A model generated the notes under the pieces. It did no database searches. It was not told the DNA's origin and saw only the letters and a list, made by a program, of their open reading frames with translations. Positions 42,960 to 51,136 of a DNA stretch of 64,000 nucleotides are shown in pieces. Each line of letters opens with the position of its first letter. Positions within the stretch are counted from its first letter, which is position 1. The DNA is from Candidatus Zixiibacteriota bacterium. Its GTDB lineage: Bacteria; Zixibacteria; MSB-5A5; GN15; JAAZOE01. The DNA lies in NCBI GenBank assembly GCA_023138975.1, contig JAGLON010000015.1, forward strand, positions 62,001 to 126,000. Reading direction: 5' to 3'. The position numbers and the translations under genes were made by a program.

Positions 42960-43352
42960 TTGAAAAAGACTGACATGGGGAAGTATGAAAAACTTCTTAC
43001 AGAAAAGCGATCGCGTTTGGTAGAGGACATCCAGGGGCTTCGGGATGCCTCCAAGGAGACTATCAAAGACGCTACCGGGGATTTGTCATCGTACTCGTAC
43101 CATATGGCTGATCTTGGCACCGATGCTCAGGAACGGGAGAAAAAATTCCTCCTCGCGTCAAAATCAGGGCGGTTAATTTATCATCTCGACGAAGCCCTAA
43201 GGCGTATAAAAGACGGCACCTACGGTCATTGCCATGAATGCGGCAAGAATATCCCCAGGGCACGTCTTGATGCGGTTCCTCATGCCCGATTTTGCATTTC
43301 CTGCAAAGAGGCGGAAGAACTAAAGAAACAGAAGGAACACAGAAAACGTTGA
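42960..43352 (+). CDS. DksA/TraR-family zinc-finger protein
   Basis: 130 aa. TTG start, fixed by AGGAGGTG 6 nt upstream. N-terminal coiled coil (about 5-80) and a C4 zinc finger CHECGKNIPRARLDAVPHAR...CISC near the C-terminus. DksA-type proteins bind RNA polymerase and tune initiation; shorter relatives like this one also occur in ileS-lspA neighbourhoods. Stop overlaps the lspA start (TTGA). Confidence 0.9.
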   Translation: MKKTDMGKYEKLLTEKRSRLVEDIQGLRDASKETIKDATGDLSSYSYHMADLGTDAQEREKKFLLASKSGRLIYHLDEALRRIKDGTYGHCHECGKNIPRARLDAVPHARFCISCKEAEELKKQKEHRKR

Positions 43353-43918
43353 CAAAGAATCCGCTCGTAAAACTGATCATTATTTTTGTCATTGTTGTTG
43401 TCGCCGATCAGTGGACAAAGTATCTGGCGCTGGCCAATTTGCAATTGGGTCTGCCGGTTGATGTTGTTGGCTCGTATTTGCGCTGGACGCTGGCCTATAA
43501 TCCCGGAGGCGCGTTTGGGATGCGGCTGGGTTCGTCAAATGCCTATCTAATCATATCGATTATTATTTTTATTGTCCTGTGTGTGTATATTTATCAAAAT
43601 CGCCGGGTGGGATTTATCGCTATTCCGTTGACGTTTGTTTCGGGTGGTGCAGTTGGTAATATTATCGACCGTGTTCGTTTTGGCGAAGTGGTTGATTTTA
43701 TTGATTGCGAGTTTCCTGATATCTCCCTCGCCGGATACGAGATGCAGCGCTGGCCGATTTTCAACGTCGCCGATATGGCCGTATCGTGCGGCATCATCAC
43801 GACGATACTTTTGATACTGTATCAATCCCGGAAAGAAGCCCGGCAAGATGCTCAGATTGCGGGAGAATCTGACGATACCGAAGTTACCTCTGATGCGCCG
43901 AAAGTTAGTCGGGATTAA
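43349..43918 (+). CDS. lspA: Lipoprotein signal peptidase
   Basis: 189 aa from TTG 43349, overlapping the DksA-like stop. Four membrane helices and both catalytic Asp motifs: GNIIDRVRFGEVVDF and FNVADMAVSCG. Cleaves prolipoproteins after lipidation in the inner membrane. The C-terminal about 25 residues are an acidic extension. Longer starts would run inside the DksA-like gene and are rejected. ileS-dksA-lspA is a conserved neighbourhood. Confidence 0.92.
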   Translation: MTKNPLVKLIIIFVIVVVADQWTKYLALANLQLGLPVDVVGSYLRWTLAYNPGGAFGMRLGSSNAYLIISIIIFIVLCVYIYQNRRVGFIAIPLTFVSGGAVGNIIDRVRFGEVVDFIDCEFPDISLAGYEMQRWPIFNVADMAVSCGIITTILLILYQSRKEARQDAQIAGESDDTEVTSDAPKVSRD

Positions 43919-43922
43919 GTAG

Positions 43923-44417
43923 TTAGCTGAAATATTTATCCAATTGCCATTTCAACGGATTATTCTGGATATATTCTCGGACTTTCAAAAGCTCATCTTC
44001 ATTGCGAATGACATGCTCGTAGTAGTTTCTCTGCCAGCGTTTGACTCCGACAGTGTTATGAATTCTATTAATGCGTCTTGTGCAAAGGTTCTTGAAATGG
44101 GCGATGATGGAACCGATGTTTGGTTTTGAGGTTGTGTCTTCCGGGTCGACAGAGTCGACCCCTACCAAGAAAAGAACAGCATGGAAATGATTGGGCATAA
44201 TGACGAATTCATCTAATTGAATTGATGGATAAAAAGATTGCATTTCAAGCCAGCTATCTCTTACAATCATTCCGTTTTTATTTAGTTCTACTTTTTCATT
44301 TCTAATTTTTCCAAACAACGGAATTCTTTTGTGAGTACAAAGAGTTATGAAATATGCGCCATCTTGAGAATAGTCATAACCCTTGAGTCTAATGTTTTTT
44401 CGCTTAGGAAAGGTCAT
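43923..44417 (-). mobile_element. REP-associated tyrosine transposase (RAYT) 2, intact
   Basis: 164 aa, clear homologue of the 35898 gene: HUH motif MPNHFHAVLF, Tyr in REYIQNNP, and the N-terminal KNIRLKGYDYSQDGAYFITL. Convergent with lspA, 4 bp apart. More diverged from copies 1 and 3 than they are from each other. It contains its own palindrome at 44143-44161 with different arm sequence. Confidence 0.92.
44143..44161 (-). repeat. REP-like palindrome inside RAYT 2
   Basis: 8-bp arms GGGTCGAC and GTCGACCC, loop AGA on the plus strand; GTAG precedes it on the coding strand. It encodes VGVDSVDP. The arms differ from those in RAYT 1 and 3 but stay fully complementary. Confidence 0.8.
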
Positions 44418-44492
44418 GTTGAAAAGTAATAGAAATCCGTAATATGGCTATCACATTATTCTTGTTTTCGATAGTCAATAATATCTGTGACC

Positions 44493-44516
44493 GTAGGGGA
44501 CGACTATGTCGTCCCG
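44493..44516 (+). repeat. Intergenic REP-like element (GTAG palindrome), copy A
   Basis: GTAG, G-rich 8-bp arms GGGACGAC (44497-44504) and GTCGTCCC (44508-44515), loop TAT, then G. The block from TGACCG to CCGCGGG is repeated almost exactly at 46842-46873. It lies 76 bp upstream of the RAYT 2 start. Confidence 0.85.
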
Positions 44517-44635
44517 CGGGAGACATTGACTGAGAGTTAATACATGCACCTGATGCTCACATTTTCTCTACAGATGCGGACATCCCGCATGGCAGGACTA
44601 TAGCCTGACAGGCACGAAAATTACACACTCTTGAA

Positions 44636-45100
44636 CTAATTATTCAATGTAAAAGCCATCTCATATTTAATCCATGTACCGACCGGTTTGTCATCAGACA
44701 TTGCCGGGCTAAATTTACTCTGATAAGCAGCATTAATAGCAGCATCCTCAAAACCGTATCCAGGGTTAGTACACTTTGGGACTTTAGCAACAAGTACACA
44801 CCCGTGTTCGTCAACATACAATGCAACAATTACTTCAGCAGTAACATTATTCTTAAGTGCGTCTTTAGGATACTCCGGAACGCCTTCGAAAATTATTTTC
44901 GGTTGTGGTGTAACAGTGAGGAATTCATTTAGTGAGGGCTGAGGAGGGATTATGTCTGGCGAAATATTTTTTCTGATTTCTTCACAATCAAAGGTATCAC
45001 CATAGGTTAAAGAACTGTCTCTATGTTGTAGTGACTGCGTGTCTTTCGAAGCACACCCGATGAGTAGCCCGATAATGATTATTGATATTATTGTTCGCAT
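44636..45100 (-). CDS. Lipoprotein with one TonB-C-like domain
   Basis: 154 aa from ATG 45100 (GGGAG upstream). Lipobox LLIGC (signal MRTIISIIIIGLLIGC), then one TonB-C-like unit (about 75-152: VPEYPKDALKNNVTAEVIVALYV, NPGYGFEDAAINAAYQSKF). It lies next to the three-repeat protein on the same strand, 34 bp downstream of its stop, so the two are probably co-transcribed. A single unit of the same repeat fused to a lipid anchor. Confidence 0.78.
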   Translation of the reverse strand: MRTIISIIIIGLLIGCASKDTQSLQHRDSSLTYGDTFDCEEIRKNISPDIIPPQPSLNEFLTVTPQPKIIFEGVPEYPKDALKNNVTAEVIVALYVDEHGCVLVAKVPKCTNPGYGFEDAAINAAYQSKFSPAMSDDKPVGTWIKYEMAFTLNN

Positions 45101-45134
45101 GTTCACTCCCAAGGAAAGAACTCAAATCAAGAGT

Positions 45135-46217
45135 TCAGAACGAGGATACCAATCCATAATTGACCATATAGCATATCCAACAACCGATTGGAGCACCATT
45201 ATTTTTTGCAGCAAAAAAAGTATACTTATAGGCCGCATTGACAGTCGCCTGTTCGAATCCAAACCCAGGGTTTGAACAATTGATAGCATGTGCTTTCGTT
45301 ACTTTGCCATACTCATCTATATAAGACAGGATAATTACGTACCCTTCAGCTATTTTGTTCCGGGCAGCAACAGGGTACTTAGGACATACTTCTGTGATAA
45401 ATTCAGGTGGAGTGTCAAACTCAGTATTAGTATTCTCTTGTTTTATTGGGTTAACTTGTACAGTACAGCCACTGCTGAAACTAACAGTGTAAGATATCCA
45501 GGTGGCTACCGATTCTATACGGTTTTGAGCAGGTTTATACTTACTCTTAAAAGCTGCCTTTGTGGTTGCTTCTTCAAAACCATATCCCGGATTGTCGCAT
45601 TGAACGTCTCTAAATGCAATCACCTTTCCTTTGGGATCAACAAAAACCTGTAGTTCAACTTTACCGCTAATACTATCTCTGCAAGCTTTTTCCGGATATA
45701 CCGGTTTGAATCCCTTGTTGAACCTATTTTTAAGAACCGGCATACTACCGGGATAATGCGGTATATACGGCATCGGTCTTCCATCGTCCAAGATATCCTG
45801 GAAAATATAATTAGCTTTAGTTGTGAATTCACTTGAACTTAGTGTGCTATCAGCATTGAATGTTAATGTGTATTCAGACCAAACCGGCACCTTTAGATTA
45901 AAAATTCTCGCCGGATAAAATTTTATCTTCTTGGTTGATTTTATGCACAGTTTTTCGAGCTTTGGATTATTCAATGGACCGTTCACAACTCGGGCGGCTT
46001 TGACTTTTCCCTTTTTGGAGATGTAAGCCTGAATCGTTACAGTGACAGGCAGATCTCCGGAATCAAGGAATTTGGGGAAATCCGGCACGTTCTGTTTCAA
46101 CAGCACCGGATCATCGCTATACAGCAATTCCTCCGGAGGCGGATACTTGGCATATGCCGAGACTGAACAGATAAGCGCAATTAGTAATATGATTATGAGA
46201 AAAAATAATCTTCGCAC
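45135..46217 (-). CDS. Secreted protein of three TonB-C-like repeats, paralogue
   Basis: 360 aa, GTG start (the 36451 copy has ATG at the same place). Signal MRRLFFLIIILLIALICSVSA and the first about 120 residues are nearly the same as in the 36451 protein (YPPPEELLYSDDPVLLK, FPKFLDSGDLPVTVTIQAYI). The second and third repeats have diverged more. Same upstream sequence (TCAAGTTACCCTTGGGAGGG) and same place after a RAYT gene. No membrane anchor after cleavage. Confidence 0.78.
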   Translation of the reverse strand: MRRLFFLIIILLIALICSVSAYAKYPPPEELLYSDDPVLLKQNVPDFPKFLDSGDLPVTVTIQAYISKKGKVKAARVVNGPLNNPKLEKLCIKSTKKIKFYPARIFNLKVPVWSEYTLTFNADSTLSSSEFTTKANYIFQDILDDGRPMPYIPHYPGSMPVLKNRFNKGFKPVYPEKACRDSISGKVELQVFVDPKGKVIAFRDVQCDNPGYGFEEATTKAAFKSKYKPAQNRIESVATWISYTVSFSSGCTVQVNPIKQENTNTEFDTPPEFITEVCPKYPVAARNKIAEGYVIILSYIDEYGKVTKAHAINCSNPGFGFEQATVNAAYKYTFFAAKNNGAPIGCWICYMVNYGLVSSF

Positions 46218-46270
46218 AATGCCCTCCCAAGGGTAACTTGAGAATAATATAAATTATTGAGTCTTAATTG

Positions 46271-46771
46271 TCAAAGGCTAGTGTAATATTTGTCCATCGA
46301 CCATTTCAATGGATTGTGCTGGATGTATTCTCGTGCTTTCAGAAGCTCGTCTTCATAGCGAATGACTCTCTCATAGAAACTCCTTTGCCATCTCTTTACG
46401 CCAGGCACAATGTGAAAACTATTTGTTTTCCTTGTTGTCAGATATTTGAAATGGGCGATGACTGAGCTTACTGTTGAGTTTGCCTATGAATCTTCCGGGC
46501 CGGGTAACCCGGCCCCTACCAAGAAATAGATTGCATGGAAATGGTCGGGCATTATGATAAATTCATCCAATTGAATTGACGGATAAAGAGATTGCATTTC
46601 AATCCAGCATTTTCTGATAATAATTCCATTCTTATTTAATTCTACTTTTTCATTTTTAACACTTCCAAACAACGAAACTCTTTTGTGTGTGCAAAGAGTT
46701 ATGAAATATGCGCCATCACGAGAATAATCATAACCTCGTAACCTTAATCGTTTTCGCCGTGGTAATGCCAT
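46271..46771 (-). pseudogene. RAYT 3, interrupted by one in-frame amber codon
   Basis: Start MALPRRKRLRLRGYDYSRDGAYFITL through the HUH motif (MPDHFHAIYF) and VGAGLPGPEDS, then TAG, then open again in the same frame: ANSTVSSVIAHFKYL up to REYIQHNPLKW and TGA at 46271. In RAYT 1 the stop position is AAG (Lys), so a single A-to-T change explains it. The stop separates HUH from the catalytic Tyr. Probably a young pseudogene; amber read-through is the alternative. Confidence 0.85.
46498..46516 (-). repeat. REP-like palindrome inside RAYT 3
   Basis: 8-bp arms GGGCCGGG and CCCGGCCC, loop TAA on the plus strand; GTAG precedes it on the coding strand. Same arms as in RAYT 1, different loop. It lies just before the amber codon. 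Confidence 0.8.
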
Positions 46772-46845
46772 GTTACAAAATAGAAGAGCCTATTATGATG
46801 TAAATCACATATTTACATTTTCAGAACTTTTTAATGGCTGTGACC

Positions 46846-46869
46846 GTAGGGGACGACTATGTCGTCCCG
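46846..46869 (+). repeat. Intergenic REP-like element (GTAG palindrome), copy B
   Basis: Same core as copy A: GTAG, arms GGGACGAC (46850-46857) and GTCGTCCC (46861-46868), loop TAT. It lies 75 bp upstream of the RAYT 3 start. Confidence 0.85.
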
Positions 46870-47072
46870 CGGGGGCTTCACCCCGTTTTTGGCTATCGCG
46901 AGAAAGCATATACTATTATTTCCGTGGCTGGCGGACGTCCTCGTCTGCCAGCTATTCTATACAAGTATTCGTTGGCGCACGGGGACGTACACCAACCACA
47001 AAATCAAATGCGAGCTTCCCTGCCTTTTTTACTGAATCAAGTATATCCATTTATTCTCCCACTTATTTTAAA

Positions 47073-47105
47073 GAAAAAGGGACGGTGATATGTATCACCA
47101 TCCCT
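47073..47105 (-). terminator. Terminator of groESL
   Basis: 12-bp stem (47078-47089 with 47094-47105, one G-T pair), 4-nt loop, and T-run on the minus strand (plus A-run 47074-47078), 46 bp past the groEL stop. Confidence 0.85.
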
Positions 47106-47151
47106 TTCTTGATGTCTGTCTTGGCTGTCTGTGCGAACAGAATGGGTCGGT

Positions 47152-48789
47152 TTAGTACATACCGCCCATGCCGCCGCCCATGCCGCCCATGTCGGGCATG
47201 CCACCGCCGCTTTTGCCTTCTTCAGGCTTGTCGGCTACGATACAATCGGTAGTGAGAAGTAATCCGGAGATTGATCCAGCATTTTCCAATGCAATGCGGG
47301 CAACCTTGGCCGGGTCGATGACACCGGCTTTGACCAGGTCTTCATATGTGTCAGTCTGAGCGTTATAACCAAAGGCGCCTTTTTTATCACGGACCTTGGC
47401 AACAACGATTGAGGCTTCGACACCGGCATTCAGAGCAATCTGACGAATCGGAGATTCGAGCGCCTTCTTGATGATGAGGGCGCCGATCTTTTCGTCACCG
47501 TCGAGTTCATCCTTGACAGCTTTAATGGCACGCAGCATAACTACGCCGCCGCCCGGAACGATACCTTCTTCAACCGCAGCGCGAGTTGCATTAAGAGCAT
47601 CTTCCACGCGGGCTTTCTTTTCTTTCATTTCGGTTTCAGTCGCGGCGCCAACATTAATGACGGCCACACCACCGGCTAACTTAGCGAGGCGTTCCTGAAG
47701 TTTTTCACGATCATAATCAGAGGAGGTATCATCAATCTGTTTGCGGATAGAATCGATACGAGCCTTGATATCGTCAGTCTTGCCGGAGCCTTCGACGATA
47801 GTCGTGTTGTCTTTGTCGATGGTGATTTTCTTGGCGGTGCCAAGGTCTTCAACAACGGCGTTTTCGAGCTTGAAACCGATTTCTTCGGAGATGACCCTGC
47901 CACCGGTCAGGATGGCGATATCTTCGAGCATAGATTTGCGGCGGTCACCGAAGCCCGGAGCCTTGACGGCACAGACTTTGATGGTGTTGCGCAATTTGTT
48001 GACGACCAGCGTAGCAAGAGCTTCGCCTTCAACGTCTTCGGAGATAATCATCAGCGGTTTGCCCATCTGAGCGACCTTTTCCAGAACCGGAAGGAGGTCT
48101 TTCATCGATGAGATTTTCTTGTCGTGGATGAGGATGAGGCAATCTTCGAGTACGGCTTCCATGGAATCCGGATCGGTTACAAAGTAAGGTGAGAGGTAAC
48201 CGCGGTCAAACTGCATACCTTCGACGACGTCCATGTAAGTTTCGGCGGTCTTTGACTCTTCGATGGTGATAACGCCGTCTTTACCGACTTTTTCCATCGC
48301 TTCGGCAATCTTATCGCCGATAAACTGGTCGTTGTTGGCGGAAATTGCGCCGACCTGTGAGATTTCTTCCTTACCGGAAACCGGCTTGGACTGCTTCTTG
48401 ATTTCTGCGACAGCCATAGTAACGGCCTTGTCGATACCGCGCTTGACGGCCATAGCATTGGCGCCGGCAGTGACGTGCTTGACGCCTTCGTGATAAATAG
48501 CCTGAGCTAATACGGTCGCGGTGGTGGTTCCGTCACCGGCGACATCGGAGGTCTTGGAAGCGACTTCTTTGACCATCTGAGCGCCCATGTTTTCGAAAAC
48601 GTCTTCGAGTTCGATTTCCTTGGCTACCGAGACACCATCTTTGGTGATCGTCGGTGAACCGAATTTTTTGTCAAGACTGACATTACGGCCGCGCGGTCCA
48701 AGAGTAATCTTGACAGCGTTGGCCAGTTTGTCGATGCCGGCACGGAGTTTATCACGGGCCGCAACATCAAATTCTATTATTTTAGCCAT
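47152..48789 (-). CDS. groEL: Chaperonin GroEL
   Basis: 545 aa, full length. [34 protein letters not shown]-site [14 protein letters not shown], and the C-terminal GGM-repeat tail ([11 protein letters not shown]). Forms the ATP-dependent folding chamber with GroES. Second gene of the CIRCE-controlled operon. Confidence 0.98.
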   Translation of the reverse strand: MAKIIEFDVAARDKLRAGIDKLANAVKITLGPRGRNVSLDKKFGSPTITKDGVSVAKEIELEDVFENMGAQMVKEVASKTSDVAGDGTTTATVLAQAIYHEGVKHVTAGANAMAVKRGIDKAVTMAVAEIKKQSKPVSGKEEISQVGAISANNDQFIGDKIAEAMEKVGKDGVITIEESKTAETYMDVVEGMQFDRGYLSPYFVTDPDSMEAVLEDCLILIHDKKISSMKDLLPVLEKVAQMGKPLMIISEDVEGEALATLVVNKLRNTIKVCAVKAPGFGDRRKSMLEDIAILTGGRVISEEIGFKLENAVVEDLGTAKKITIDKDNTTIVEGSGKTDDIKARIDSIRKQIDDTSSDYDREKLQERLAKLAGGVAVINVGAATETEMKEKKARVEDALNATRAAVEEGIVPGGGVVMLRAIKAVKDELDGDEKIGALIIKKALESPIRQIALNAGVEASIVVAKVRDKKGAFGYNAQTDTYEDLVKAGVIDPAKVARIALENAGSISGLLLTTDCIVADKPEEGKSGGGMPDMGGMGGGMGGMY

Positions 48790-48812
48790 TTGCTTATTAT
48801 CTCCCTAAAATG

Positions 48813-49100
48813 CTATTCAATAATCGCCAAAACGTCAGATTCACGCATAATCAGCATGTCTTCGTTATTGACATTGATTTCGGTTCCGGAATATTTTCCG
48901 TATAAAATCGTGTCGCCCTTCTTTACGGTCATGGAGACGAGCTTTCCATCTTCGGTCCTGAGACCATCACCACAAGCTACTACCTCACCCTGCATCGGTT
49001 TTTCCTTGGCAGTATCCGGGATAATGATTCCGCCCTTTTTGACTTCCAGGGCTTCAATCGGCTTGACCAGTACGCGGTCGGCCAAAGGTTTTACTGTCAT
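48813..49100 (-). CDS. groES: Co-chaperonin GroES
   Basis: 95 aa. [19 protein letters not shown], a mobile loop around [20 protein letters not shown], and [14 protein letters not shown]. Caps GroEL. AAGGAGGATT upstream is a strong ribosome site. Confidence 0.97.
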   Translation of the reverse strand: MTVKPLADRVLVKPIEALEVKKGGIIIPDTAKEKPMQGEVVACGDGLRTEDGKLVSMTVKKGDTILYGKYSGTEINVNNEDMLIMRESDVLAIIE

Positions 49101-49165
49101 CTTTCAATCCTCCTTATAAAGTGACATTTTATTATATACTAAATTAAAAGTTTCCTTTTTTCTTA

Positions 49166-49192
49166 TTAGCACTCAATACGAGCGAGTGCTAA
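49166..49192 (-). promoter_or_regulatory. CIRCE operator (HrcA site) upstream of groES
   Basis: Perfect TTAGCACTC, 9 bp, GAGTGCTAA. It is the binding site of the HrcA repressor, so groESL is heat-shock controlled. 66 bp before the groES start. HrcA itself is not in the window. Confidence 0.96.
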
Positions 49193-49199
49193 CAGCGTG

Positions 49200-49230
49200 A
49201 TAATAAAAAAAATCGCCGAGTCAAAGTCAA
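49200..49230 (-). promoter_or_regulatory. Candidate groESL promoter
   Basis: On the minus strand a tandem TTGACTTTGACT (49219-49230) precedes TATTAT (49200-49205) with about 19 bp from the outer TTGACT. CIRCE follows directly downstream, the usual layout for HrcA control. Confidence 0.5.
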
Positions 49231-49301
49231 GCGATAATTATAGTTAAACGCAAATTTTTAAAAAAGGTTCCCTGTTAGTTATCAACAGGTTGTTGATAAC
49301 T

Positions 49302-50072
49302 TCATTGACTATTAAAGTCCGCTATGATTCTTATCCCGTTGAGGGTCAAATCTGGTATATAATCGCTAATATGTTTAGAGCCAACGATATACGACTCCGC
49401 TGCGCCTCCCGTAGCAATAACTTTACAATTTTTCCCCAGTTCCTGGAAAATGTTATCCACAATGGTATCTATCAAACCTATTGTGCCGTAATGCAATCCG
49501 GACTTGAGAGCCTGTGCTGTCGATTTACCGATAACCCGCTCGGGTTTTTCGATAGTGACTTCAAAAAGCCTGGCAGCCCGTTGCGCCAGATTGATTCCGG
49601 CCGTCTGAGGTCCCGGTGCAATAACGCCTCCGATATAGGCGCCGCTTTCAGAAATAACATCGAATGTTGTCGCGGTTCCCATATCGACCACAATCAAACC
49701 GCTTCCGAATTCAGCGAACCCGGCGGCAGCATTGGCCAATCGGTCGGCTCCGATTTCACCCGGTTTGGGATACTCGATTTCAAATGGAAGTTTTATTTTG
49801 GAAGATATAATCAGAGGATCGACCTTGAAATATTTTTTACTCATCCGTTTATAGATATCAGTCAGGTGAGGAACCACCGAGCAGATGGCCACTTGTGTCA
49901 CTTCGGTGAGCTCAGCCTTGATATGGTGATGAAACAATGAAGAGACAAAAAGACCGGCCTCGTCAATAGTCAGGTTCTGGGCGGAGGCAACGCGAAAACT
50001 GTTAAGCAGGTTACTTCCGTCGAAAACTCCGACAACGGTATCGGTATTACCGATATCAATAGCTAAGAGCAT
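49302..50072 (-). CDS. coaX: Type III pantothenate kinase
   Basis: 256 aa. MLLAIDIGNTDTVVGVFDG is the phosphate-binding start of CoaX; GADRLANAAAG and VVDMGTATTFDVI follow. First step of CoA synthesis in bacteria lacking CoaA; K+ dependent and not feedback-inhibited. Apparently a single-gene unit on the minus strand next to groESL. Confidence 0.95.
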   Translation of the reverse strand: MLLAIDIGNTDTVVGVFDGSNLLNSFRVASAQNLTIDEAGLFVSSLFHHHIKAELTEVTQVAICSVVPHLTDIYKRMSKKYFKVDPLIISSKIKLPFEIEYPKPGEIGADRLANAAAGFAEFGSGLIVVDMGTATTFDVISESGAYIGGVIAPGPQTAGINLAQRAARLFEVTIEKPERVIGKSTAQALKSGLHYGTIGLIDTIVDNIFQELGKNCKVIATGGAAESYIVGSKHISDYIPDLTLNGIRIIADFNSQ

Positions 50073-50227
50073 GGCCGGAATATAGCAATCGAATCCAAAC
50101 AGGTCAAGCAGTGAAGGTGAATTGTCTTGACCGAAAGCGATGCTATTTTAATCACAACCTATAAAAATAGATCGAATCCTGCTTTTACGGCTTTACAAAA
50201 TCTAGCAGCTTTTCTATATTGCTAAAT

Positions 50228-51013
50228 ATGAATAAAACAATAATACTCTTGAGTGTGGCGATTATTCTATTTGCCGCGGCGATTCCTGTTTCCGCCTCTG
50301 ATGTTGTTATCGGAAAAGACAGGATTAAGTTTTTCATCGGTACCTATGATGCCGAAAAAAATATCTTTGTGGATTACTCCACCGACGGTTGGGCGGAAGA
50401 TGACCCGATGAGCTTCACTAATAAAGTTTCATCTTTACCGCAAAAAGATGGTGCCTATTTTGGATTTGCTCCCTGGTACACGAATATGGCCAACGCCATA
50501 TTAGAAATTCCCGAAGCGGGGATTGTTTATGCGTCAATGGTTGATTTAAAGAAAATCCACAAGGTGCAGGCTTTGATGACCAAGTGGGTAATTGAGGGAG
50601 AAAACCTGCGCTTAGTTTGCGTAACGAAAGATTTTGCGGGATTACAGGCCGCTCCGACCATAGACGGCAGTTTCATGTTTCCCGATTCTACGCGCTTTTT
50701 GGTTGCCCGATGCGGCGGCGGTGATATGGTGCGGGTGTGGCGTAAGTATATCTTTGCTTTGGATAACGGTGAATGCGGCTGGAAAGTTTTCTACACTCTG
50801 GATTCCAATCACTTGCTGTACGAACCTGAGTTCACCGAAGCATGGTGCATTATGGACACTCCGGTAGAACCAAATTATACCATGAAAGTCTATGAACGGT
50901 TGTATCAGGCTAACGGCGGTGCCAAACCTGATGGATCTTATAGTCATATTATCACAAAAATTGATACGACTCAAGTCAGCCTATGGGAAGAAGTCAAAAA
51001 ATTGAAAAAATAG
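50228..51013 (+). CDS. Secreted protein of unknown function
   Basis: 261 aa from ATG 50228. Signal peptide MNKTIILLSVAIILFAAAIP cleaved near SASDV. The mature part is rich in Trp/Tyr/Phe with no repeats or recognised motif; two Cys (GECGW, AWCIMD) might form a disulfide. Flanked by coaX (minus) and a hairpin. I do not recognise the family. Confidence 0.65.
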   Translation: MNKTIILLSVAIILFAAAIPVSASDVVIGKDRIKFFIGTYDAEKNIFVDYSTDGWAEDDPMSFTNKVSSLPQKDGAYFGFAPWYTNMANAILEIPEAGIVYASMVDLKKIHKVQALMTKWVIEGENLRLVCVTKDFAGLQAAPTIDGSFMFPDSTRFLVARCGGGDMVRVWRKYIFALDNGECGWKVFYTLDSNHLLYEPEFTEAWCIMDTPVEPNYTMKVYERLYQANGGAKPDGSYSHIITKIDTTQVSLWEEVKKLKK

Positions 51014-51042
51014 TTTCGTATTTTAGAGATATTTTTCGCTTT

Positions 51043-51073
51043 TACCCCATGCCGGATTATCCGGCATGGGGTA
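51043..51073. terminator. Strong hairpin between convergent genes
   Basis: Perfect 13-bp stem (51043-51055 with 51061-51073), 5-nt loop, no real T-run on either strand. Between the secreted-protein gene and the convergent SDR-type gene; may work as a bidirectional terminator. Confidence 0.6.
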
Positions 51074-51136
51074 TTGTGTTAGCCTTATCTCAACTTCAAT
51101 ATTGTACGGGAAGCCAATAATAGCTGAAGCTCCATC

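Larger units (their letters stand above)
46772..47151 (+). other. 380-bp repeat-rich gap between RAYT 3 and groEL
   Basis: No gene supported. It holds the RAYT leader (AAATGTAAATATGTGA on the minus strand, shared with RAYT 1), the GTAG palindrome at 46846-46869, an 11-bp hairpin (46927-46952, one G-T pair) of a type common in intergenic DNA of such genomes, and the groEL terminator. An open frame here is only translated repeat. Confidence 0.65.

Noticed and set aside
45260-45290. tRNA-like GTTCGAATCC stretch
   Set aside because: It lies inside the TonB-repeat coding sequence and cannot form acceptor or anticodon arms.
46770-47252. Plus-strand open frame of 160 codons between RAYT 3 and groEL
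   Set aside because: It runs through REP-like and other repeats and into the groEL end on the opposite strand; low-complexity Arg/Cys/Pro protein.
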